Of a DNA stretch of 38,520 nt, positions 24,858 to 33,303 are shown in pieces. Where the stretch lies: contig JACNKV010000085.1 in the NCBI GenBank assembly GCA_014381855.1, forward strand, positions 1 to 38,520, given 5' to 3'. How positions within the stretch are numbered: the first letter of the stretch is position 1; every line of letters begins with the position of its first letter. The notes under the pieces were generated by a model, which worked only from the letters and a program-made list of their open reading frames with translations, searched no databases and was not told where the DNA came from. The position numbers were made by a program, and so were the translations under genes. This DNA comes from Fidelibacterota bacterium (GTDB lineage: Bacteria; Fidelibacterota; Marinisomatia; Marinisomatales; JACNKV01).

Positions 24858-25963
24858 ATACTATAAAGACATTCTTTCAATTCTGCGCCCAATTTTTCAA
24901 CAGATAAATGATCCAGAAAAAACTGATATCCTTTGGTAGCGACTTTTTTCCGATGTGATGTATTCTTGTAAATACTTACGATTTTGTCTGCGATTGTCGT
25001 TGGTGTTGCTTCACAACTAAATATATGCTCATCCGAAATCAGCAATTCGTTTATTGCATCTGTTTCTGCCGTTAAAACCGGTCTGTTCACGGCTAATCCT
25101 TGATATACTTTATTTGGTATAACTCTCTTCGCTTTATCGGAGTCACCAAAAATGCCAAGAATGAGATCTGCTTCACTCATTTTTTCAGATAGCTTATAAT
25201 ACGGCACCCAATCGACCATCTGTACATTTTCCATATTTCTTTTTCTGATATTCGTTTCTATCGAATCCCGAAGTTGTCCGGTACCAATAAATGTAAATTT
25301 TATTTCATCCTCTGTTTTCAATATATACGCAGCTTCAACAAGTTTTTCTATACCGTGAAGCGGAATAAACTTCCCGATAAACATTACGTGAAATTTGTCA
25401 TGTGATTCAGAAGAAATGGGGAAAAATATTCTATCGTCCGCACCTACAGGAATCCGTTTAAAATTCACTTCTTTCAACTCTAATTGATTTTGGAAATACT
25501 GAATATGGGCAGCCGTATCAAGCAGAACTAAATCAGATAGTTTACATGCAGACATATCCAAAAAACGAAATAACCGTGACTTTAGAGACGTGGTTTCAAA
25601 ATAACCGCGGTCAGCAATGACCGTATCATAAAGTGAAATCAGTGGATTAAATACCAGTTTTTTCCGACAGATATATGCCAAAATTTTTGCTAAATAAATA
25701 TCTAATTGACCAATATATCCGACAATTATCACATCATGTTTTGGTGTAAGAAACAGATACTGAAAAAGAAGCTTGGCTTGAGCAATAATCACCGAAAATA
25801 AAAAGGAAAGGGAAAACCCAAAATCTTTTCCTTTTGATTGTGTTTTTTCCCACAACGGTGCATGACATTCAAAAACAGTTACCCCATTTTGTTTCAGTCC
25901 TTCAACAAAAATGGCGTTTCGCGGATACGCTTTTTCGTACGTTCCAAAATAACAAACACGCAT
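24854..25963 (-). CDS. GT4-like glycosyltransferase
   Basis: A 369-residue GT-B glycosyltransferase. It opens with VCYFGTYEKAYPRNAIFVEGL, a common N-terminal pattern of GT4 transferases. Its C-terminal half has FHVMFIGKFIPLHGIEKLVEA, FTFIGTGQLRDSI and VQMVDWVPYYKLSEKMSEAD. The donor-site region is NKVYQGLAVNRPVLT, with Q where the usual EY(L/M)A acidic residue sits; GT4 members vary here, so loss of activity should not be assumed. It is separated from the GT2 gene by 44 bp, the largest gap in the 11-gene run, and overlaps the next gene by four bases (ATGA). Substrate unknown. Confidence 0.84.
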   Translation of the reverse strand: MRVCYFGTYEKAYPRNAIFVEGLKQNGVTVFECHAPLWEKTQSKGKDFGFSLSFLFSVIIAQAKLLFQYLFLTPKHDVIIVGYIGQLDIYLAKILAYICRKKLVFNPLISLYDTVIADRGYFETTSLKSRLFRFLDMSACKLSDLVLLDTAAHIQYFQNQLELKEVNFKRIPVGADDRIFFPISSESHDKFHVMFIGKFIPLHGIEKLVEAAYILKTEDEIKFTFIGTGQLRDSIETNIRKRNMENVQMVDWVPYYKLSEKMSEADLILGIFGDSDKAKRVIPNKVYQGLAVNRPVLTAETDAINELLISDEHIFSCEATPTTIADKIVSIYKNTSHRKKVATKGYQFFLDHLSVEKLGAELKECLYSI

Positions 25964-26007
25964 GGGGTTTAGTCCATCTCTGGTGGCTTAAATTAACCTT
26001 GATTGAA

Positions 26008-26949
26008 TCAAACAACCCGCCTGACTCTAGACTCTTTATCCTGATCGCCCCGAGCAATCATTTCAGCGATTATTCCAATTGAGAAGAACCACAACCCCAA
26101 GATAAAGACCATCGCTCCGAAGAGCATCATTGCCAAATGGTCATAAAAGGAATGACCTGCGATGAACTTTAACCCAACCACGTACAGTTCGATAAAGAAC
26201 GAGATTAAGACACAAAATAACCCAAAAAACCCAAACAGATGCAGTGGCTGTTGGGTGTACCGATTAAAAAACAATATCGTGAGTAAATCAAAGAACCCGT
26301 GAAAAAGTCGTGAACCTCCGTATTTTGTCACACCGTGTTTTCTGGCATGGTGTTTTACGGGAATTTCTGTGACTCTAAACCTTTTCTGACCTGCCATTGC
26401 CGGGATATATCGATGCCGCCCGCCATAAATGTCCACCGCATTGGTGACAGCTTTTCGATAAATCTTTAGCCCGCAGTTAAAATCATGGATATGAACACCG
26501 GTAAACATCCGCGTAACTAAATTAAATATTCTAGACGGAAATGTTTTCGTCCAAGGGTCTTTTCGGTCTACCTTCCACCCTGAAACGAGGTCAAATCCTT
26601 CTTCTAGTTTTTTCACTAAATTCGGAATTTCTTTCGGGTCATCTTGAAGGTCGGCATCCATGGTAACAATATAATCACCACTTGCGTGTTTGAAGCCTTC
26701 TGAGAGCGCAGCAGATTTACCGTAATTACGATGGAATTGAATCAGCGTAACCTGCAGAGTGTCGCCGGAAACCTTTTCTAAATACTCCACGCTACCATCC
26801 GTAGAGCCGTCATCGATAAAAATGATTTCCCACGTGTGAAAAGGATTGAGTACTTCGGTAACTTGCTGAATTAATTCCGGTAAAGATCCGATTTCATTAT
26901 ATACCGGAATTACGACTGAAATTGGTGTATTCATATTGTTTAATTCCAT
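26008..26949 (-). CDS. GT2 polyprenyl-phosphate glycosyltransferase (DPM1/ArnC/GtrB-like)
   Basis: A 313-residue GT2 enzyme that should load a sugar onto a polyprenyl phosphate at the cytoplasmic face. The GT-A domain shows VVIPVYNE (12-19), DDGSTD (46-51), the metal site DAD (98-100) followed by LQDDP, and the R/K-x-K-Y-G-G-S-R element near 203-214. Two C-terminal helices (about 237-260 and 273-296) anchor it, as in GtrB/ArnC. A second in-frame Met at residue 6 (codon 26932-26934) gives the more typical N-terminus MNTPISVVIPVYNE and may be the true start. It overlaps the DUF4292 gene by ten bases. A polyprenyl-phosphate-linked donor fits the adjacent YfhO GT-C-like protein, which would use it on the other side of the membrane. 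Confidence 0.92.
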   Translation of the reverse strand: MELNNMNTPISVVIPVYNEIGSLPELIQQVTEVLNPFHTWEIIFIDDGSTDGSVEYLEKVSGDTLQVTLIQFHRNYGKSAALSEGFKHASGDYIVTMDADLQDDPKEIPNLVKKLEEGFDLVSGWKVDRKDPWTKTFPSRIFNLVTRMFTGVHIHDFNCGLKIYRKAVTNAVDIYGGRHRYIPAMAGQKRFRVTEIPVKHHARKHGVTKYGGSRLFHGFFDLLTILFFNRYTQQPLHLFGFFGLFCVLISFFIELYVVGLKFIAGHSFYDHLAMMLFGAMVFILGLWFFSIGIIAEMIARGDQDKESRVRRVV

Positions 26950-27569
26950 TTTACTGATGAAGGGATTGAACGAACAAATCTGGACGACCAGGAGCCATAT
27001 TCCCTGTCTGTGATTTCTAGAGATAACTCATAATCTTCCTGATGATCTTGAAATAACAGGCTTATTGTTTCGAATCCATTTGATGTAACCGAGGACTTAG
27101 AATGCAGAGTAGCATTCAAGGATTTCGATTCGGCAACAGGAATGACGTCGGTTGTGCTTTCAAATGGATCCACGCCCCAAAAGTATTTAGTTAATTCTAA
27201 AGGGGAGATCAAACTAACGACAGGAAATTGTTCGATAATTTTCTCTTCAGAGTATCTTCGGTTTTTCATCATATCCCATAGGTGTATCTCATTCTCAAAT
27301 AATTGTATATACATCGTTCGTCTACCCAGCAAATCCTTGAACTGAATATACGTACTGTCGTTTCTTGAAGTAAAGGAAAAGACTAAATGTCCTTTTACGG
27401 TTCCTGATGACGTTATCTTCCCACTGCCACTACACGTTTGATAGGACAATTTTAGTGCATCATATTCCAATATTACTGGCGGAGGTTCTTGAATAACATC
27501 TTGAACGCGAGTACACGCACTCAGTAATAACCCCACAATTAACAACAATTTAATGGGAAGGTTTATCAT
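26940..27569 (-). CDS. DUF4292 / LolB-like lipoprotein
   Basis: A 209-residue predicted lipoprotein. The N-terminus is a signal peptide with lipobox LSAC, lipid-accepting Cys19. The mature part alternates hydrophobic beta-strand segments (GKITSSGTVKGHLVFSF, DSTYIQFKDLLGRRTMYIQLF, NEIHLWDMMKNRRY) and resembles DUF4292 and the LolB/LolA half-barrel fold. An outer-membrane location is likely but the +2 residue (T) only weakly supports it. Its start overlaps the TPR gene by 20 bases and its end overlaps the GT2 gene by ten. A role in lipoprotein or glycolipid delivery to the outer membrane is an inference from fold resemblance and context. Confidence 0.72.
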   Translation of the reverse strand: MINLPIKLLLIVGLLLSACTRVQDVIQEPPPVILEYDALKLSYQTCSGSGKITSSGTVKGHLVFSFTSRNDSTYIQFKDLLGRRTMYIQLFENEIHLWDMMKNRRYSEEKIIEQFPVVSLISPLELTKYFWGVDPFESTTDVIPVAESKSLNATLHSKSSVTSNGFETISLLFQDHQEDYELSLEITDREYGSWSSRFVRSIPSSVKWN

Positions 27570-29160
27570 GGCTAATTTTTTCTATAAGTTCAATATTATT
27601 CGGATCATACTGAAGGGCTTTTTTAAAATAACCAATTGCCTCTTCGTCTTTTCCTAATATCAGCAACACATCTCCAAGATGTTCCAATACTTCTGCGTTT
27701 GTTTCTTCAATCTCAACGGAACGGCGAATGTAATACAAGGCAGAGTCAATATCGTCCAATTGAAAACAAATCCATCCGTACGTATCCAAGTATGCCGCAG
27801 ATTCAGGTTCCAATGTTATTGCTTTTTTTGACAAAGATTTCGCTAATTCAGGATTACCATCCCGTTCAATCAAGCTATAGGCGTAATTATTGTAGGCTTG
27901 TGCGTCCGTGCTGTCAGTTTCAATTAATTGCGTGTATGCGCTATCAGATTGGCTCCAACGTTCTGTGTTATCATAAACAATCGCAAGCGTATGCAACGTA
28001 TTTCTGGATTCAGGCCAGAGATGCAAAGCCTGTTCCAAATACGGTAGCGCGTTCTCATATTGTTTTTCTAACTCATACGAAACGCCAAGCAAATATTGAA
28101 TGGTATAGTCCTCAATAAATCGTTGACTAACATCAGAAAGTAATGCGATAACATACAGATAATCATCATCCAGCATCGCAGCAAGTGCTGCATTTGCATA
28201 TCCGCTTGAATCCAGTGAATCAACAGCAATCATCTTTTCAGCAAAATATTTTGAATCCGTACTGTTTTCTTCTTCACGAAAAATCGTTGATAATGAATGT
28301 AGCGCCGATTGGTGTGTGCTGTCAATATCCACAACATCCAGGAATACTTCTAACGCTGCTTCGGTGTTTTTCAATTCGTAATGCAATAATCCGATTTGTG
28401 AAAGGATTTCAGGATCGGCACCTTGTATATTTATGATTTGCTGTAAACTTTCAAGGGCAATCTTAAGGTCACCGTTTAAGACGGCAATCTCTGCTAATGC
28501 CTGTCTGTAGTGTATATTTTTTGGATTTTCAAAAATTAATGTTGATATAACATCTTGTGCAGATACATATTTCTTTTGATTTAAGTAAATTTCGACCGCT
28601 GCTTCCAACGCATGACTCGCTTCAGAATTTATTTCATAGGCTTTTCTATATAATATTACTGCTTCATCAAACTGCTTTTCAATTTTCGCAATATCTGCAA
28701 GGGCAAGAATGTAGTCAATGTTCTCTGCATCAAGTGTACGTAATGACAAGAATTGATCCCTGGCAAAATCAAATTGTTTTCTCATGAGGTACTGTCCGGC
28801 TAACAGTTCACGCGGTTCTATGTCTGTAGAATCTAAGGCGATGGCTTTTTTCAGATGATATTCAGAATGCTCCGTTTTACCAAGGTGCCAATAACTTTCT
28901 CCAAGAGAAATATGGATCGTGCTTATGTTCGGGTCTATGATAAGCGCATCTTGAAATTCTAATACAGCCATCGCGTAATTCCCCTCGCTCATATAAAACT
29001 GACCATCCATAAAATGTTGTAGAGCATCAGGGTTAACTTCGGATTTTTCTTCTACCCGTTTGGGAAGCGATTCATTTTTCAATTCCTGCCTAGGCAATGT
29101 TGCACAGGATATGAATAAAATTCCTAAAGTTAAGAGGAAGGTTCGTTGTCGAGTAAACAT
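27550..29160 (-). CDS. TPR-repeat lipoprotein
   Basis: A 536-residue lipoprotein with signal peptide and lipobox ending at Cys19 (LFISC). A disordered spacer of about 25 residues leads into a continuous array of tetratricopeptide repeats covering about residues 45-530. Clear units include AMAVLEFQDALIIDPN, ALPYLEQALHLWPES and EEAIGYFKKALQYDPN. TPR lipoproteins scaffold protein complexes in the periplasm. It is the first gene of the 11-gene polysaccharide run. In other diderms TPR lipoproteins accompany export or secretion machinery, so a scaffold for glycan export is plausible. The start ATG at 29160 is followed by a basic n-region (MFTRQR). Confidence 0.85.
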   Translation of the reverse strand: MFTRQRTFLLTLGILFISCATLPRQELKNESLPKRVEEKSEVNPDALQHFMDGQFYMSEGNYAMAVLEFQDALIIDPNISTIHISLGESYWHLGKTEHSEYHLKKAIALDSTDIEPRELLAGQYLMRKQFDFARDQFLSLRTLDAENIDYILALADIAKIEKQFDEAVILYRKAYEINSEASHALEAAVEIYLNQKKYVSAQDVISTLIFENPKNIHYRQALAEIAVLNGDLKIALESLQQIINIQGADPEILSQIGLLHYELKNTEAALEVFLDVVDIDSTHQSALHSLSTIFREEENSTDSKYFAEKMIAVDSLDSSGYANAALAAMLDDDYLYVIALLSDVSQRFIEDYTIQYLLGVSYELEKQYENALPYLEQALHLWPESRNTLHTLAIVYDNTERWSQSDSAYTQLIETDSTDAQAYNNYAYSLIERDGNPELAKSLSKKAITLEPESAAYLDTYGWICFQLDDIDSALYYIRRSVEIEETNAEVLEHLGDVLLILGKDEEAIGYFKKALQYDPNNIELIEKISHDKPSH

Positions 29161-29231
29161 TTTTACTGTACTAAGATACTGTATTTATTGCTTTGAGTTC
29201 TAAAAGTTCCGTGTAGACGCTTTTTAAGCAA

Positions 29232-30914
29232 TTAAGCGTTACAAAAGGTGTTGCCGCCAAGTTTTTTAGCATCATACATTGCTTCATCGGCTTTTTCGAT
29301 TAATCCCTTCGCCATGTCAGAATCTTCGGGGAATTCTGCTAATCCTGCGCTAATGGTTAATCGTGTATGAGTTTCATCCTGTTCAAATAAAAATGCTTCA
29401 ATATTTTTAACAATTCGGTTTGCAACAATCTGTGCTTTCTCTTTATTTGTGTCCACTAAAATAATTACATACTCTTCTCCGCCATACCTGGCAACAACAT
29501 CAATATTCCGGACACTTTCTTTGATAATTTGAGCTACCGTTTTGATCACATAATCACCGAAATAGTGACCAAGTGTATCATTGACTCGTTTAAATTTATC
29601 CAAGTCAAGCATCGAGAGAACGAAGGTTTGTTGAAAACGAACGGCACGATTCAACTCCTCTTCAAATCGAATCATAAACGTTCGGTGGTTCAACAAACCC
29701 GTCAGTCCATCATGCGTCGCACTTTTGTACATATGCTGATACTCGCGATGCCATGACAAAACAGAACTCAGCACGGATGCCAACATCACGATGGATTGTT
29801 TATCGTTTTCGGTGAACGGTCTTGATGAGACTCTTTCCAATGCAAAACATGCATTTTGATCTATGATTACAAAGGGGACATATAAAACAGAAGAGAAATT
29901 ATAATCCGTTTCTTCTTCAATGTTAAATCGTACTTTATTCGGGTAATCTTGACTCCAATACCGTGATTGGATAATCTCTTTAGACTCTATACACATCCCA
30001 TGCAACGAAGAGTGCAATGAGAATGTCGCCCCTATTTCTACATTTTCTTGAATTCCGTCAACAAATTTTACAGTCGCTTTCCCAGAATCATTTCCAATAG
30101 ATATTGTCAATTTATCATAGGAAAAAAATGTGCGGCATAAAGGAAGAATCGATTGATAAATATCCTGTTCGCTGGATTTTAGATCTATTGTAGAATACAG
30201 GTTAGTTAAAAAAGACTGATAATCTATTTGTGAAAATAATTCACTAATTTTATCTAATCTTTCCAATCCCATCGAAATTAAGTTCGACAGTACATTCAAA
30301 ATATTTTTGTCCCGCTTTTCCACATCGCTAAAATGTTCCATGTATAACAAGACACTTCCAACGGGATTATTGCGGTACATAATTCGCTTGCCAAGGAAAC
30401 ACTCACTCCCTCGCCATGTCTTCTCCTGGAATATGGTTTTCCAATCGTCTCGAACATCTTTTTGTTGAAGAATGGATGTTCCTTTTTGCCCCATCAGTAC
30501 CGTCATTAATTTATCATCATGTGAAATATTTTTCTTAAATATGTTTGACGTGGCTTTTTGAAGCATTTGTCCGCCATGGATAGAATCCACCATATATATA
30601 GCAATCTGATAATAAGGGTGAACCGCTTTTGCTAAACTAAATATTGCATCAAGCAGTTCATCATAATACGTATCGACTTCTTCAGGCGTAATTTGTTGAT
30701 GCGCTTGATGAGTACCTGTCTGTTTTTCGTCGATTTTCGTATCATTTGAAAAGTATATATATAGTAATGAAATCAGCAACATGATGACAGAAATTGCCCG
30801 CAGAACAATGATTAAAACATTTCCTTCTCCTTCCATAAAAAGAAGAATAACGAGACTGATAGTGAACAGTCCCGCAAATGTTAGTGCTGTTTTATTAAGG
30901 ATATCCAAATTCAT
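29232..30914 (-). CDS. Membrane diguanylate cyclase with GAF-like sensor region
   Basis: A 560-residue GGDEF protein predicted to make cyclic-di-GMP. Two N-terminal helices (about 10-28 and 34-56) are followed by two GAF-like segments (about 85-225 and 240-385, assigned by pattern only). The GGDEF domain (about 399-560) has metal-site LDLDKF, signature GGEEY (478-482) and, five residues before it, RNID (469-472), which matches the inhibitory I-site RxxD; product inhibition is therefore expected. I choose the ATG at 30914; the longer TTG-initiated frame (to 30944) would begin inside a terminator hairpin. No phosphodiesterase domain is present. The 71-bp gap to the TPR gene shows nothing distinctive. 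Confidence 0.9.
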   Translation of the reverse strand: MNLDILNKTALTFAGLFTISLVILLFMEGEGNVLIIVLRAISVIMLLISLLYIYFSNDTKIDEKQTGTHQAHQQITPEEVDTYYDELLDAIFSLAKAVHPYYQIAIYMVDSIHGGQMLQKATSNIFKKNISHDDKLMTVLMGQKGTSILQQKDVRDDWKTIFQEKTWRGSECFLGKRIMYRNNPVGSVLLYMEHFSDVEKRDKNILNVLSNLISMGLERLDKISELFSQIDYQSFLTNLYSTIDLKSSEQDIYQSILPLCRTFFSYDKLTISIGNDSGKATVKFVDGIQENVEIGATFSLHSSLHGMCIESKEIIQSRYWSQDYPNKVRFNIEEETDYNFSSVLYVPFVIIDQNACFALERVSSRPFTENDKQSIVMLASVLSSVLSWHREYQHMYKSATHDGLTGLLNHRTFMIRFEEELNRAVRFQQTFVLSMLDLDKFKRVNDTLGHYFGDYVIKTVAQIIKESVRNIDVVARYGGEEYVIILVDTNKEKAQIVANRIVKNIEAFLFEQDETHTRLTISAGLAEFPEDSDMAKGLIEKADEAMYDAKKLGGNTFCNA

Positions 30915-30917
30915 ATT

Positions 30918-30953
30918 AAAAAACCCCGCTGTAAAATTACACAAACAGCGGGG
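30918..30953 (-). terminator. Rho-independent terminator just before the diguanylate cyclase
   Basis: On the - strand a perfect nine-bp stem CCCCGCTGT/ACAGCGGGG (arms 30945-30953 and 30924-30932) encloses a 12-base loop and is followed by six T (30918-30923). The T-tract is only three bases from the diguanylate cyclase ATG. It may end the sigma/anti-sigma operon or act as an attenuator for the cyclase; the only SD-like purines lie in the stem. Confidence 0.75.
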
Positions 30954-31064
30954 AGAAATAAAGGAAGATTGTTAATTATTGCTAATTAATTAATGTGTGT
31001 GTGGTGAGTAGTAAATCGGTGATTGTCGTAACGTAGTGGAGACCCCGTGTGCTTGTGTTTACAT

Positions 31065-31116
31065 CCCGCGTTTTTTGCGGGGGTGAGTGCCTGCCCGCCC
31101 GCCTGTCTGCCGAAGG
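31065..31116. repeat. GC-rich palindromic island
   Basis: In the 231-bp gap between the cyclase and the anti-sigma gene. It has the hairpin CCCGC/GCGGG (31065-31069 with 31077-31081), then a strongly GC-rich stretch containing GCCTGCCCGCC (31089-31099) and GCCTGTCTGCCGAAGG. The 11-mer GCCTGCCCGCC recurs on the other strand at 34871-34881. Composition stands out from the AT-rich surroundings. No gene is seen. Confidence 0.55.
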
Positions 31117-31184
31117 TACGTAGGCATGGAAGCAAAGCGTGGGCGGTGTAGTTGGTTATTTGTTGTAGTGAAGCGGAACCGGGG

Positions 31185-31727
31185 TTACTGATTTTTAACC
31201 AGCCGTATTTTATTTTTTATGTTGGACCGGCGTTTATCCATTTGGACCTCAACATTAGCGGAGTCCTCCTCTGCACCAGCCAAGGATTCCATCCTCAATT
31301 CATGAGGCTGTGTAGCGGGTGACTGTACCGGAGCTGATTCCTGTGTAAAGTGATTGGGAATCGGTGTCGGTCCCTGAGAAGAATCCGGGATCATTTGCAA
31401 GCCAATCATTATCAAGCCAACGACAGCCACGGACATCAAACCGGCGTAGAGAGGCGTAAACCCAAATACGGTGTTTCCGGGTTTAACACGCTGAGCAGGG
31501 CGATTTTTTTCAACATCCACTTTACGCATTAATTGACCCATAAAATCCGGTGAGGTTTTTACATCGGGCATTTTCTGCATATTGTTTATCACTGAACGTA
31601 CCCGTTCAACTAAAACGACGGATTCCGGATTATTTTCTATGTAATCCTCAAAGTCCTTTCGTTGAGAAAGCGTTAGTGTATTTTCAATATATTCTGATAT
31701 ACTATCTTCAAACTGATAACGATCCAT
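31185..31727 (-). CDS. Putative transmembrane anti-sigma factor
   Basis: A 180-residue single-pass membrane protein directly after an ECF sigma gene. Residues 1-50 are a helical domain with the outline of a zinc-binding anti-sigma N-terminus (FEDSISEYIENTLTLSQRKDFEDYIENNPE) but with no Cys or His where the HxxxCxxC ligands normally stand. A membrane helix lies near 89-111 and a Pro/Gln-rich then basic periplasmic tail ends the protein. The 15-bp spacing to the sigma stop implies co-transcription. Function as an anti-sigma factor is inferred from position, topology and N-terminal outline. Confidence 0.72.
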   Translation of the reverse strand: MDRYQFEDSISEYIENTLTLSQRKDFEDYIENNPESVVLVERVRSVINNMQKMPDVKTSPDFMGQLMRKVDVEKNRPAQRVKPGNTVFGFTPLYAGLMSVAVVGLIMIGLQMIPDSSQGPTPIPNHFTQESAPVQSPATQPHELRMESLAGAEEDSANVEVQMDKRRSNIKNKIRLVKNQ

Positions 31728-31742
31728 CGATAGGGTTTCCTC

Positions 31743-32321
31743 CTAATAATGTCTGAATTCTTTCAAGGCTTCTTGTAATTGTAGCCTTGCACGATTTATG
31801 CGTGATTTTACTGTTCCAAGCGGAACGTCAACGATTCTACTAATTTCCTCGTAAGAAAGTTCCTGAATATCTCTCAAGATGACAACGGTCCGAAAATGGA
31901 GAGGAAGTTCCTGGATCGCTTCCTGGATTTGCACTTCAGCAAATTCACTCTCAACCGCTTCGCCTGTTTCCGGCTGCACAGCCGGCAAATCATAATCTCG
32001 CTCTTCATGTCCCATTTGACTCAGTAGGGTAGTTTTTCTGCGTTTGCGTTTACGAAGCTCCGTTTTTGCTAAATTTCCTGCAATAGTATAGACCCATGTA
32101 GAAAACTTTGCGATTTCCTTATAATAATGCTTATGCGTATACACTTTCACTAAAGCATCCTGGACAATATCTTCTGCCTGCTCCATATCTCCCACAAAAC
32201 GAAATACGAAGGTCATCAACCGATCACGATAGCGCTTGACAAGCTCTATGTATGCACGTTCATCGCCTTGTTGAAAGCGAATGATGAGTGCTTCGTCCGT
32301 ATATCTGTGGTCTTTATCCAT
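31743..32321 (-). CDS. ECF (RpoE-like) RNA polymerase sigma factor
   Basis: A 192-residue ECF sigma factor. Region 2 spans about 25-93 with the typical DMEQAEDIVQDALVKVY and FSTWVYTIAGNLAKTELRKRKRR. Region 4 spans about 132-185 with ELSYEEISRIVDVPLGTVKSRINRAR as helix-turn-helix. I place the start at the ATG at 32321 (MDKDHRYTDEAL), the normal family N-terminus. It overlaps the holA stop by eight bases (ATGGATAA). The frame is open to 32402, but the extra 27 residues are simply holA read in another phase. Followed by the anti-sigma candidate. Target promoters cannot be identified from this window. Confidence 0.92.
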   Translation of the reverse strand: MDKDHRYTDEALIIRFQQGDERAYIELVKRYRDRLMTFVFRFVGDMEQAEDIVQDALVKVYTHKHYYKEIAKFSTWVYTIAGNLAKTELRKRKRRKTTLLSQMGHEERDYDLPAVQPETGEAVESEFAEVQIQEAIQELPLHFRTVVILRDIQELSYEEISRIVDVPLGTVKSRINRARLQLQEALKEFRHY

Positions 32322-33303
32322 TGGACTTGAATGTGCTAAACAGGAACCGGACGAGTTCTGTTTCATCGGAAATTGTGGTAGACTTGATGCGATAGTCAAC
32401 ATCCCCTAGTTGAAATAATGCGTGATCAATTTCTTGCCGTGAAAACTTTTTTGCAAACTGTGGAATATTCTTTTTCACAGAAGGCGGCAGAGGAATATAA
32501 CCCATCCTTGGATTAAAAGTTCCCGGTGACATTTTTTCGTACAAAAGCTCTTGAAAAAAACTGACTAACGGGTACATCAAACTCAACATCGTTTCGTTCT
32601 GGTTTAGAAGAGACCGTCCTGTAAGTAATGATTTCGCCAAATCCTTTTTTGCCACAGATGCAATAAATTCCCAACGTTGATAATCACGATTCCACCCTGC
32701 AAATTGATAAACCAATTCCGGTGTGATTGCATCTTCTTTGTCTGTCATGATGCATATTTTACTCACCTCATTCGCAATATGATGCACAGAATCACCGGCG
32801 ATTTCTACCAGTGAGTCAATGACACGTCTATCTACTTTTCTTCCATATTCATTAAAAAAATACTGCACCCAAATTCTTATTTTATCTTCATAGGGTTTTC
32901 TGACATTGACAGAATCCAATGCTGACCTCAGTTTTGTGATAAACGCACGTTTTTTACTACTGTCTTCATTGACGATAATAAGGCAGTGATTGTGAATGGG
33001 AGAATTACAATACGCCAACATTTCTTTTTGTGCTTTTTCTCTTAATACATGAGGATTTTGCAGAATAAATAATTTTTTACTGGAAAATAAATCTGTTTCA
33101 ATTAATCGATCGATGATTTCCTTCCCTCCCATTTCTTCGGGTGTCAGTAATGTCCGATTAACTACGGCCTCGCCAAAAAATGCTTTCTCTAATTTTTTGA
33201 TAAATATTTGCTGAATAAATTGGTCATCGCCCTCAAGAAAATATACCGGACGTATATCTCCATTCTCAATTGCGCGTATAACGGTTTTAATTTCTTGTTC
33301 CAT
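32314..33303 (-). CDS. holA: DNA polymerase III subunit delta
   Basis: A 329-residue clamp-loader delta subunit. The N-terminal AAA+-like domain begins with RPVYFLEGDDQFIQQIFIKKL, the family's 'YLLxGxExxL' segment, and lacks a Walker A motif, as delta does. The middle has LIETDLFSSKKLFILQNP and the C-terminal collar domain contains AIxPELVYQFAGWN-type sequence and MYPLVSFFQELL. It should bind the beta clamp and open it for loading. It overlaps the symporter gene by 17 bases and the ECF sigma gene by eight, so an essential replication gene sits inside a transporter/sigma operon. Delta subunits are poorly conserved, hence slightly reduced confidence. Confidence 0.87.
   Translation of the reverse strand: MEQEIKTVIRAIENGDIRPVYFLEGDDQFIQQIFIKKLEKAFFGEAVVNRTLLTPEEMGGKEIIDRLIETDLFSSKKLFILQNPHVLREKAQKEMLAYCNSPIHNHCLIIVNEDSSKKRAFITKLRSALDSVNVRKPYEDKIRIWVQYFFNEYGRKVDRRVIDSLVEIAGDSVHHIANEVSKICIMTDKEDAITPELVYQFAGWNRDYQRWEFIASVAKKDLAKSLLTGRSLLNQNETMLSLMYPLVSFFQELLYEKMSPGTFNPRMGYIPLPPSVKKNIPQFAKKFSRQEIDHALFQLGDVDYRIKSTTISDETELVRFLFSTFKSNG

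Noticed and set aside
27636..28118. A 160-codon + strand open frame opposite the TPR lipoprotein
   Set aside because: Lies wholly within the TPR gene on the other strand; composition is what reversed TPR codons give, with no ribosome site.
30915..30944. TTG start for the diguanylate cyclase inside the terminator hairpin
   Set aside because: It would make the terminator stem coding; the ATG at 30914 gives a normal membrane N-terminus.
32322..32402. 27-residue N-terminal extension of the ECF sigma factor
   Set aside because: This is the 3' end of holA read in another phase; the ATG at 32321 matches the family start.
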